This document shows positions 22,721 to 33,800 of a DNA stretch of 64,000 bases, in pieces. The notes under the pieces are model-generated. The model ran no database searches. It saw nothing but the letters and a program-made list of their open reading frames with translations, and was not told the origin of the DNA. The DNA comes from Tiliqua scincoides. Its lineage: Eukaryota > Chordata > Lepidosauria > Squamata > Scincidae. The stretch lies in NCBI RefSeq assembly GCF_035046505.1, contig NC_089823.1, forward strand, positions 226,570,604-226,634,603, read 5' to 3'. Every line of letters begins with the position of its first letter. Position 1 is the first letter of the stretch. The position numbers and the translations under genes were made by a program.

Positions 22721-23351
22721 GCAGCAGCACATCCTGGATTCCTTCTAATAACTCTGACCAAATTTAGACTGAAACTGCCCCTAGCTGTCATTCTGTCCCT
22801 TTCTTCCAACTCTGATGGACATCACATTCCAGAGGCAGTGGAGATGTCTTGACATCAAAGAAGAGCAATTCCTGGGAGGCCTGGGAGTAATTCTTCCAGG
22901 TAGTGCTAGCAGGGCTCTTGAGCTATCCCCTTTCAGACTGCAGGTTAGGTATGCATGCATGGAGGCTCTTTTCATCTGAAATGTAGGTTTACTAGATCTC
23001 AAAACGAATAATTCTAGTATCTGAGGTGCAATCAAGGGTCAGAGTTTAGTGGTTCTGAGAGGCTACCAGGGTGCACAATAGCTTTGGGCTCCTCCAGGGA
23101 TGAACGAGTACAAAAACTGTTCATGAAGCATGTACAGCTTTAAAGGGCATGGGGTACACCCTTGCATTTTAAAGACTCCTGCATTAGACAGCTAGTGTTA
23201 TTTGTCAGCATGGACCTTATCTGCTTGTAGAAAGCTAGCATGCCTGGGATAAAGGCTTAGCATTCCCTGATGTACTAGTTTATGACAGACAGGAAACTTT
23301 GAAAAACTGTGAAGTAATTTTATGCATTAGTTTTTAAGTGTTTCTGTGTCA

Positions 23352-24262
23352 GTGGTTCCCAAACTTTTTAGCACCAGGGCCCACTTTTTAAAATGATACT
23401 CTAATGGAACCTACCTAGGTTAACCAAACTTTTTACAAAGGAAATTGAAAAAGAAATATTTTATTTCTTTATAAGTAATAATAACCAGGAAAAAAAGACC
23501 CTCAAACTTTATCTTTCTACACATGCTTTTGCTATCTCCTAAGATAGTAAAAGAGTAACAGGCAATAGAGAGTTAGATATATAGCAGGATGGATAATCCT
23601 ATTTTGAGTAAGTTTATATCAAAGCTCTGTCCTTGGTTTATTTATTCCATCCCTCCTCCCCTACTCCCATTTTAATGCAACAGAGGTCAAGCAGAGTCTA
23701 GTCTGTTCCACCACAATTTGTTGTCATGGAAATATTTTTAAACTCAAAGTGCAATCATGGTGGTTTTTACTGTTGAACAATAAAGGAAAACAGGTACCCA
23801 TCAAAGTGTTGGGGGGTGGAGGGGAGGAAGAAAATCAACCAGATGTGATATCTCTATCATTTCATGGGCAAACGAAAGAGAGCTATGTTACTGCGTTTAG
23901 CAATTGTTCATTTTTTGCTTTTGGTGAGTTGCAGGATGGCCTGCTTAATGTATAAAGCCACATATGATAAACTTTGGATAAACATCAGAGCCGCAAAAGA
24001 GACATTTGAGAACCACAGTACTTAGGAAGCATTTCAATTCTTAAACATATTTACTTGCCATGAACATTAAACTTGAGTTTTTATCCAATGAATCTTCAGT
24101 TTATACCTGGAAAATAATTATAAAGCTTTAAAATGTCTTACTTACCTTTTATATTAATTGTGATGCAAAAAGCAGCTCAACCAACATAGTTTAGAGAGCC
24201 ACACAATATATGTCAAAGAGCCACATGTGGCTTTTGAGCTGCAGTTTGGCTGCCCCGGGCAT
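23352..24262. mobile_element. Diverged hAT-like segments
   Basis: The left part opens with CAGTGGTTCCCAAACTTTTT and A-CCA-GGGCCCACTTTTT, resembling family A termini. The right part (about 23940-24262) carries the AGAGCCACATGTGGCTTTTG and GCAGTTTGGC words seen at ends of other hAT elements. Boundaries and TSDs could not be fixed. Confidence 0.4.
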
Positions 24263-24367
24263 ATATGCTCCCGCTGATTATGGTTTAGTGACTTAGGGTA
24301 ACTTCACAACAAGAACTTACAAACCAAAAGCAACAGTATGCTTTCATGACCTTATAGTGGTCTACAG

Positions 24368-24703
24368 CAGTGGTTCCCAAACTGTGGGATGTGAAGTGAT
24401 TTTTGGTGGGTTGTCAGGGTGATGGAAAAATCAGATAACTCTTTGCCTCAAGCCCTCAGGCTGTTGAAAAATCAGATACTGTAGCTGCTAATTACCCTAC
24501 AAAGAGCACAACTCCTGCAGTTTGCAAGCATGTGTAAATATAGGGAGATAAATGTCTGAGGGTGTTTTTTTCTGGTTATTTTAAATAAATTAAATAAATA
24601 ATGCTTGATCTTTTTAAAAAAATAAAGTCTGGTAAACCTAGGTGGGTCCCAATAGTGTTTTTTAAAAAGTCGGTCCTATTGCTAAAAAGTTTAGAAACCA
24701 CTG
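24368..24703 (+). mobile_element. Non-autonomous hAT element, CAGTGGTTCCCAAACT ends
   Basis: The terminal inverted repeats read CAGTGGTTCCCAAACT and AGTTTAGAAACCACTG. The element is flanked by 8-mers gtctacag (24360-24367) and gtctagat (24704-24711). It directly abuts a second hAT element on the right. Confidence 0.85.
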
Positions 24704-24711
24704 GTCTAGAT

Positions 24712-25051
24712 CAGTGGTTCTCACACATTTAGCACCAGGACCCACTTTTCAGAATGAGAATCTTTCAAGACCCACCAGAAGTGATGTCATGATTGAAAGT
24801 GACATCGTCAGGCAGGAAAATTTTTAACAATCCAAGGCTACAATCCTACCCACACTTACCCAGGAGTAAGTCCCATTTTCTATCATTGTTCAAAGCATAT
24901 ACGCAGTAGCCTGTTTAAAGAATGCTGTCACGTACCATGGTAGCATCAAGTCTAATATATTAAAAATAAAATACTGAAATGAATGGGGACACACCTGAAA
25001 TTGGCTCACGATCCACCTAGTGGGTCCTGACCCACAGTTTGAGGAACACTG
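24712..25051 (+). mobile_element. Non-autonomous hAT element, family A copy
   Basis: It starts CAGTGGTTCTCACACATTTA and ends TTTGAGGAACACTG. The flanking 8-mers gtctagat (24704-24711) and gtctagac (25052-25059) form a one-mismatch TSD. The interior includes a segment related to the 90-bp MITE found elsewhere in the window. Confidence 0.88.
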
Positions 25052-26389
25052 GTCTAGACAATGGCCTGCAAACAGACAAGTAGTCTGATCAGCTCCTCAA
25101 TTCTTGAATAAGACTGAAAGTTTTGAACCAACTTCTGCATAAGAATTCATCTAATCCAACTCTATCCCAGCTCAAGTAAAGTTACTTTACTGGCTGTGTT
25201 CTTGTGCCTTGAATAGCAAGTGCTGGGCATGTGAACATTGAAAAGGTGAAGATTTTCCAGGTGTGAAACTATAAGGTGTAGCACAAGTTTACCTCTCATA
25301 TTTATATGACAAGTGATTGTTTAAGGTGTAGGAACAGAGCCAAAAAAAAGTTGGCTATGCTACCTTCAGCCCCTACAGAAAACAAATCAACTGAATGATT
25401 TTGGATCCTCTGTCACCCAAAACAAGGATATGTACACACAGAAGATCCATGCGTACACCCAGAGACTTGCACTGTGCTCTGTCTTCAGTAGTTCCCACTG
25501 CGCAAGAGACAATATGCAGCTTAGTTTGGACAATAAGAAGTTTCTTGCTCTGCCGTCTGTCTACTCCAGCATTCTTGGCTCTCCTGTTTTGTATTGTCCC
25601 TATCATCTGGTCATCCAAAACACACTGTAGCTATTACAGCTAACAGCTGCTGATATACCTACCCTCCATGAGATTTCTTCATCAAAGCTAATGGTCATCA
25701 CTGCACCTTGGAGCAGTTGTTCATTACTTAAGTGGTGCAAAGTGCATCCTTAAATCCAGTTTCACCACTGAAAAACTGGTTTGTCTGTTCCCAGTGGGAA
25801 CTGCTCTGTTTGGCAGATTCCACTCATAGAAGGTAGATATGTGAAGGTGGTGGTGATAGGCATACATGAATGATCTTGCCGGGTTCAACACTGTCTCCCA
25901 TGAAACATCCCCATTAAACCACTGGAGAAAACTAGAGATCCAGAATTTGGTATAATCAGTGTTCTGATGCCACTCAGCTCCACGCCTTCCATGTCTCTGT
26001 AGCAACATGTGCTGAGTGGGCCGAGCTTTCCTTTCTCTTGTGCCTGGACAGGAATGGTGGTATTAGGGTTGGCTGGCCAACCCGTTAGTTTAGGGAATAC
26101 CCACCCTTGACCAGACTCACATTCCAGCTGCCCCCAAGCCTGGACTCTCACCACCATCCATGCTTTGGTAACTGCAAGGTACTTGGGTCTGTCCTTGGGA
26201 GAATTTGGCTGCTGAATGGGATAAGCCACCAGGAACAGGGACACCTGTGCTAATGCATTTTCATTGCCTGCTAGTTTATTTTTTCCACACTGAATTCAAA
26301 AGGTTGGCCTTGATCATTAAGGCCCTGAACAAGCTGGGTCCAAAAATGGGAATCACCTTCTGCTGGGTCATCACCTCCTCCCAGTATTA

Positions 26390-26640
26390 AACTCTACCAA
26401 ACAGTATGATAGGAAGAGTTAACTCTTCCCTCTTCACCCTATGCATAATTTTATAAATCCCAAGCATAGCTCTCCCTTCCTGTCATGCTTTTAATGAGTC
26501 CCAAACGCATTGATCTTTCCTGCTAAGGAAGATCCTTCAACCCTGGGCCATTTTGGCTATCCTTCCTTGCCCACTTTCCAGCTTTATATCGCTTTGAAAA
26601 TGTGGTAATTGCTTTCCAGTAGAGAAAAAATACAGTCCAA
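26390..26640 (-). mobile_element. Old CR1/L3-like 3' fragment
   Basis: Plus-strand words TATGCATAATTTTATAAATC, TCCTTCAACCCTGGGCCATT and CCTTGCCCACTTTCCAGC resemble the reverse complement of old CR1/L3 3' regions. Divergence is high. Confidence 0.45.
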
Positions 26641-27262
26641 CAAAGCCACAACTTGGAAGGAAGATGTTGGTAACCACTTCATTATAACCTAAGTCATTGT
26701 GGTGCTTGCTTAGCAGCTCACAGGAAAATAGAGTTGATAACTGGTCTCTTTAACATCAGTTGATTTCTGCATATCAAATCTTTGTTGACAGTGCAGGAGT
26801 AGTCCAGGTGTGTTTTTTCTGATCATTTGGCAACCCTAGGTCCACCCTAGAAATGGCCAGGATTAAACAGTTAAGAAGAGATGAAAATGAAAAATAGAAA
26901 TAATTGAGTTCTTTTCTTTAAAAAAAATGTATAAAATTTATAAAATCAGCATCATTATAAAATGTAAATGCAATAAACACTTTGAACAAATTCCAGCCTT
27001 TCTGTTAATCACTCTCATGTTTTCACACAAACATTGTAAAATCACATATAGAAAAAATGTGCTACATTTGGATTCATCACCAGAAGTTAAGTAGGTTGAT
27101 AAAGGCAAAACAATCCTGAGATGAATGTTTCTGTTTTTCTACCATTACACCCTTACTCTTGGGGAATCGACATTTTTTTTCAGAAAGGGATTGGAACAGA
27201 CAGCCCCAACTTCTGGGATAGATGCAAAGGCCCACCCTGCTGTAAACTGCTGTGCACAAAAC

Positions 27263-27263
<1 letters not shown>

Positions 27264-27295
<32 letters not shown>
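27264..27295. repeat. (GT)n microsatellite
   Basis: About 15 GT dinucleotides in a row. Confidence 0.97.
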
Positions 27296-27296
<1 letters not shown>

Positions 27297-27817
27297 GGAG
27301 GAGGTAACATCACATTGCGAGTCAAGTGAGTTCAAGAGACCTGTGGAAAAAGTGGCAAAGTTAATACAACACTGATACAAGTCCCTTTAGTTCCATTCAA
27401 TACTCCCCCAAACCTAGGATTTTCAAGAGGCTCTGTGCAAGTAAATTTTGGCTATTGGTCTTCCGGATCAGTGATGCTTAAAAGGCAGTATTGAGGCTGA
27501 AACACCCAAGCTAACTAACTCTTCTTTTGTGGAGCTCTGTGCATCTGGGAGAATGTCCTTCCAGAACTTTTCAATCTGTTTGCAGATAACGCTTGATTAA
27601 CATAAGTGATGTATCTTTCCTGATTTACCCATCACTCCTGAAAATGCCATCCCTGGCTCGACTCTTTCCAACAGCAATCTCTCAGAGAATGTAAACATCA
27701 GAGCTAAGAGACTTGCCACCTTTGTAGGGAGAGGAGCTGTGTAAAAAACTTACATATTTCTATGCCATGAATTTTTCCCATTAAATTTCTGCCTTCTATG
27801 CAGCTGTTAAGAGCAGA

Positions 27818-28000
27818 GGGCGCAATCCTAACCAACCTTCCAGTACTGACATAGCTGTGCCAATGTAGCGTGCACTGCATCCTGCAGTAGGAAGCAATCG
27901 GGGGGGGGGGGGCTCCTCAAAGTAAAGGCATGTTTGTTACCTTGCCTTGGGTCCGCATTGCGGCTAGGTCAGTGCTGGAATATTGGTTAGGATTGCGCCC
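27818..28000. mobile_element. 180-bp MITE copy
   Basis: It runs from GGGCGCAATCCTAACCAACC to GGTTAGGATTGCGCCC. CAGAG occurs on both sides, a possible short TSD that the other copies do not support. Confidence 0.8.
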
Positions 28001-28051
28001 AGAGTCTCTGGCTATAAGAATATAGCAAGCCAATCCAGAAATTGTTCCACA

Positions 28052-28162
28052 TTCAGTGGTGGGGGGCAGTCACATTCCTCAGGTTAAGGGAGTGTTTGCT
28101 CCCTTACCTAGGGGCTGCATTGCAACTTCGGCACTACTGGAAAGTTGGTGAGGATAGAGCTG
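28052..28162. mobile_element. Right-half fragment of the 180-bp MITE
   Basis: GGGAGTGTTTGCTCCCTTAC, GGGGCTGCATTGC and GCACTACTGGAAAGTTGG are its right-half words. The left end is missing. Confidence 0.6.
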
Positions 28163-30406
28163 TATGAGTTATTGCACATGTGTCTGGTTTAGGGTCCAGC
28201 TGGCAGGCTGGAAAAACCCCAATACAAAACTGCATCCAATTTTTTTAAAAATGAGAACATTTGGGAAACTGAAACAGGATCTTAAGCACTTAATAGAATT
28301 AAGGTTCTTAAGCAGGATCTGAAGCAAAACTGATTGTCTGCATATCTTTACAGTATTTTACATAGTGTTGCCACGTCTTTACAAAGATCTGGTGCTGTGC
28401 CTTAGCCAGCATCTTTCCCCCTCATCTGCTGCAGGAAATTGAAGGCTTGACCTGCAGCAGGGTAGTTGATGGAACCAGCAAAGGAATGCGCCAGGAGACG
28501 CAACAACTGCATCTCTCAGTGCATCTTGAAGGAATAGGGATCGTCATCAGGTGAAAATCTGACAACCATTGTGCATTTCACTGTCAATGAAGTGTGCTGG
28601 CGCTCTATGCTTTTTTCTCAGCATCTTTTCATTGCAGAGTGCTCCTTTGGCAGCTTGCGGATCACATCCTAAACAGCCGATGCTTTGCTCATAATTGAAA
28701 TCATAATTGATTTCTGCCTGCATCGTGCAAATCATGCATGACTCCATTAAGGGAGCCAGAGGCAGACCTTGAACAAGGTTCTGTATGTTTAAGAACTGCA
28801 GAGAATTAAGGTTGTGCAGCATTGATGGGAAGAAGCCACACTGGATGACATGTTCCTTGCGGCACAAACCTTAAAGGTACAAGCGCCTCCTTAAATAGTG
28901 CTGGTCAATAGTTCTGGAAAAAAAACAGCTCAAACAGGCTTGTTATTGGTCCCTGAAACACACTGGCTTGATGTACATAAAGACAGAGAATGGAGATAAA
29001 CCATTTACACATTCTTTACACAGAATGGAGATAAACAAAATTACCAATTTATGTCTGCACAGCAAGCTGCTGTTAAAGGCACAGTTGACATGTGTTTTTG
29101 TCAACACCACCATAAATCTTGCACAGTTTACTTGCCCAAATTCAAGTATAAGTGTGCCCCTGCCCATTCCGGAACCCTCCATAGATATAGGGTGACGCTC
29201 CCCATGCTCAGGAGGAGAGCTGCTGAAATCTGCAGATGCTTGAGCCAGCAAATACACAATTTTCCCCTTACAGTGACTTTAGAACATAACCCTCATGTAA
29301 ATTGCAGGTCAACTGTAATTGCTAATTACCTACATGCCAGGCCGTTCAAAAAATATCTGACAACTGTTTGGTGCATTGAAAGTAAGTCAGAATAACCCAC
29401 AATATTCAGTGGTTGTGCTATATGCTCTCCCATCCCAAGAGTGTTCATTTCTACCCCTTGCAATAATTACCTGTACTTGACTCTCTGCCTCAGCAAAGTA
29501 CTTAAGAATAAGCAACTTTTAAGCACACCAGCAGAATCACAGGTTTGAAACAGCTTCAGCAAGGGTTTCCTCTGTGTCTTTAACAACAGTGTGCTGTGCG
29601 GACATTAGCAGGTGATAATGCAGCAACCCAAGTGTAATCAGATCAATCTGATCATTATTCTGCACAATTAGAACACAATGGAATTCTGTTCTCCTGGACA
29701 GACTACCCAACGATGAGTAACAAGCCTAGAGGTATCGCTCAGCACAATCTTCTTCAAGCTGTGGGAAGGAGGCCAGATTTGAATGCTGCCCAACACAAAA
29801 CCTCCCTGTGTATGGTAAGTGAGAGTGTCAGGGAGCCATGCCCCAACCTTCTGCTATGTGATTCTCCCATCTAACGTGGTATAGTGGTATATTTGGTTTC
29901 ATGTGATTCAAGAATGTGATTCCATGGTGATTCCACTGTGAAAGGTTTGCAGCGGAAACCCTCTGGGCCAAAGGTTACTGCTCATCCAATTCTTGAATTT
30001 CAGAAGACCATAGCCCCAGTCGTGATTCCTGGAACGCCCATGAGAGTGAAAGAGCAAAAACGGCAACTTCTCCATATGTGCCTTGCTCCATATATATATA
30101 TACCTTGTGCCATGTAGTTTCTTGCAATATACTGTGTCTGAAGGTGCAGTGGGTGGCGTGATTTTGTGACCAGGATTTGTGTCATTCCACCCCTTCTTCC
30201 AAACCAGAACTGTCTGGGAAAAGATTTGGGCGGTGCACTATCCTTGGTGAACAGTTCTCAATGAACTGTAATTTGGAAACAAAAATCCACATGGTTGCTT
30301 CACGGAGGCAGATCAGAAGACTGCAATCATAACCTGTTTGCAAACTTCCAAACTGGATTGCAAGTTCTGGGGCAGATGTTTAAAGGTCTGATAGGTCCTT
30401 GTCTTC

Positions 30407-30861
30407 CTAGGAGATCAAGAAGGCTCCAAAGAAGCTGGCTTCTTTGTCCAGGTCTACCAGGTCCTCATTGCTGATGGAAACAAAAATCCGATCGTGGCTT
30501 TTTAACTGGAACACCCCGCCTTGGTATATGGAATAAAGGCCGTAGCCTGCCTTTTTAGACCAACAACTTGTCCTTGCGCTTTTCATCAGCAGGATAGGAT
30601 CTGGATAGTTGGTGTACTTGGAAATGTACTGGACCATTTGCTTGGGGTTGAGGACGCTGTCCGAGCCAGGATTCGAATCAAATTCTGGATTCTCAGGTTC
30701 GCGAAACCGAAAGTAAGTTTGAGAGTAGATGTAATAGAAGCCTGTTTGGGGTATGATCAGTTCACCATTACTCAACTCTACATTGTAGAGAAAGGAATGA
30801 GCCCTTTTTGAGGGCTCCCACGTGTTTATTTTGTATCCAAAACCATTTCCAAGCAAGGTAC
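30407..30861 (-). CDS. TNFSF10: TNFSF10 coding exon 5 (TNF homology domain, zinc cysteine, stop)
   Basis: This encodes residues 144-293, the receptor-binding jelly-roll domain. It includes the hallmark K-Q-M-V-Q-Y-I, D-P-I-L-L-M-K-S-A-R, the zinc-ligand Cys242 and the C-terminal F-F-G-A-F-L-I-S, then TAG at 30407-30409. The loop before K-Q-M-V-Q-Y is longer than in human (P-E-F-D-S-N-P-G-S-D-S-V-L-N-P), which accounts for part of the extra length. The acceptor is cattcgcag|GTACC. Confidence 0.97.
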
Positions 30862-33800
30862 CTGCGAATGGTTGGAAAAGACGACAATAATCTGTTAGGT
30901 ATATAAAACACATAACCAGGTACAAGAGAAGAGATTATTTTGCAACTGCTTTTTGGTTTTTGTCCCAATCCAGGATTCTATGCACACTCTAATGCCCAGA
31001 TGTTGCTCATGCATGCCCAGGACCTCAGTCATATTGGTGACATTGCCAAGTACAAATCTAGTGCTTGACTGAATTGAAAATAAGATTGTGGTTGATGCTG
31101 GAGAAAAGTGCCACATTACTCCAACCTTCACAAGCCCATCTTCACTGGAAAGCAATCTGCAATTACCATTAAGTCCACATCATTCAATGCATAATTTATC
31201 CATTATGTTTTCATAGATTTCTAGCATTCTCTTCCAGATCTTCATCTCATCCTTCGTTCATTCACTTTTTATGGAACATCCCAATGACACTAAAGACAGG
31301 CTGAAAGCACAATGTTTCTTACATTCCTCTCCCATGTTTTATCAGACCTGATTTGTGGCATATGCAGTGGCTTAGTTAGAGGGGGCACAAAGCACTAGGT
31401 TTTGCAGGGAGCCTCACTGCAATCAGTCCCTTCTCCTCAGAGTCATTCGGTGGGGGGGGGGGGGGCAAAATGGAGGCATTCACCTGGCTCCAAAGGGGAA
31501 GAGGAGGGGCTGCTTGCACACTGCAATGAGGAATAATGGTCAAGGAAATTCAAGGTCATGTGCCCTCATTTTTGGCAATAAAAAAGATTTTCCAGTTACA
31601 GTCAGGTAGTTAGATCATGACATACGAGACTGATTTTTCTGGAAGATGACAGGCTAATGTAAGCCAAAGAAAAAAAAAAGTTGCCAAGGACCTTTGCTGA
31701 GATTTTCTTATGAGTAAAATTACAGGAGGATTTGGGAGAAGGGATAACATACGAGCACTAAGTAGCACTCGTAGCATAGTTATAGAAAAGTGTGGAACTC
31801 TCATTTTAATTCCATTTCCTGCTAGTTGTGGAAAAGGAGCTACTCAGTAGTGTTACAGGGTTACAGTGAAGAAGTCATTTATAGCAGTGGTTCTCACACA
31901 TTTAGCACCAGGACCCACTTTTAAGAATGAGCATCTGTCAGGACCCACCAGAAGTGATGTCATGATCAGAAGTGACATCATCAAGCAGAAAATTTTTTAA
32001 CAATTCTCGGCTGCAATCCTACCCACACTTACCCAGGAGTAAGTCCCATTGACTGTCATTGTTAAAAGAATATACATAGCAGCTTGTTAAAAGTACAAGT
32101 CTGTAACATTTCCCCAAATGCAGTCACAAACCATGGTAGTATCAAGTCTAATATATTAAAAATAAAATATTGAAATGAATGGGGACCCACCTGAAATTGA
32201 CTTGTGACCCACCTGGTGGGTCCCAACCCACAGTTTGAGAAACACTGATCTATAGTAACAGATGGGTTGTTTCTACATTAATGTAGGGATTTTTTTTTTC
32301 CTGAATGATTCATTTGTGGGACAATAAAACAAGCCAACCAAGAAAAGAAGCAAGACCAAAAAAAAGAGCATTTCTTCTGTATGTTTTTGCTGTTTCCTTC
32401 TTTCTGGTCTTTTGTAATCTGCAACAGCGCAATTTTCATGAATGAGAACTGGGTGAAAGCAGAGCATCCATACACACTGGCTAATAGCCCAATCCTATAC
32501 ATGTCTACTTAGAAGTAAGTCCCATTAGGGTCAATGGGGCTTATTCCCAGGAATGTGTGGGTAGAATTGGGCTGTAAGTTTCTCCACTTCTCAGAAAAAA
32601 CAGGAAACACATTTTGCCAGAATAACGTAATGTCTTACTCTGTGTGGTTAAAGCACTCTTCCTGTTCCTGTTTGCTGTGAGGTGAGCTGCCACTCTGGGC
32701 AAAGGAGTCTCAGGAGTGTCTCTTTCAGTCGCAGAGGAACCAGGAGAAACACCACCTGGATGAAAATGAAAAATTGTCAGCCCTTAATCCTGAGCTGGTT
32801 CCACAGTTAAAGGAATTGCTGTGGCGATGGGGTCGGCCACATGTTTTGCGTGCACAAGACACAACCTTCAGCTTCCCTAGCTAAAGGATCTTGGGTAGCA
32901 GGACTAGCAAGGTCCCCTGCCTGAGACTCTGGAAAACTACTGCTAGAGCAGGCAAACCTGGGGTAAGATGGACCTCTGAACCAATTCAGAAGAAGACAAC
33001 TGCACACACTCATTCTCTTGACCACTCAGTCAGGAAGAGGCAGGTGATTGCATGAGCTGTCTTTCCCCAAGTCAGCTGATTGGTCCATCTATTTATTTTA
33101 TTTATTTTTATTTTCCACATTTTAATAACTCCCTCCCTTCATGAAGCTCAGGGTGGTGTACATTGTTCCCCCTCTTTTTGTCCTCACAACAAACCTGTGG
33201 GATAGGTGAGGCTGAGAGATAGTGACTGCCCAAGGTAACCCAGGAAGTTTCATGGCTGAGTAGGAATTTGAACCTGGATCTTCCAGATACAAGTCCAACT
33301 CCTTAACTATTACACCATCTTAGCTCTCTAGCTGATTCTGTCTATGCTGCCTGACAGTGGCTCTCCCTGATTTCAACCCAAGGTCTTTTCCAGTCCTACC
33401 TGGAGATGCCAGAGATTGAACCTGTAACCTCTTGCACGAAAAGCAGCTCCACCACTGAGACTGTCCTTCCCCTAAACATGCTCAACACAGGAAGCTGCCA
33501 CATGCGGGCAGTCCAATCCTAAGCCGCCCAGCGTGCACGAAAAATGGCTGTCGCAGTATTCTCTGCACACTGGGCAGCTATCAGCAGCTACTTGGGGGAA
33601 GGGGACTTTTGTACTGGTACTATGTATGTTTCCATTTACCCCTTTGTTCATCCTTAAGGAAATGTCCCATGTGTCCATCTATACCAGGTGTGTCAAACAT
33701 AAGGCCTGTGGGCTGGATGCATCCCCCAAAAGCTATCCAACTGGCCCTTGGGCTCCCTCACCATCACCATCAGCTGCTCTCAGTTGCTAAGCTATTCTGG

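Larger units (their letters stand above)
16061..30406. other. GHSR to TNFSF10 intergenic region
   Basis: This region holds no protein-coding gene that I can support. It carries the GHSR 5' flank, tRNA SINE copies near 16.7 and 17.2 kb, a CpG island, inverted MITEs, one LINE 3' end, hAT-type elements and MITE fragments near 28 kb. I recognise nothing in 20110-20950, 21250-21820, 21970-22500, 22730-23350, 25060-26390, 26650-27260, 27300-27810 and 28170-30400. Confidence 0.7.

Noticed and set aside
25373-26244. Adjacent minus-strand frames that might be a decayed gene
   Set aside because: The frames are short, lie in different registers and match no family I know.
28547-28867. Minus-strand frame with C-M-I-C-T-M-Q-A, like a ubiquitin-specific protease (USP17/36/42) word
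   Set aside because: Only about eight residues match and the rest, including the expected catalytic regions, does not. It could be a very decayed processed pseudogene, but the evidence is too thin.
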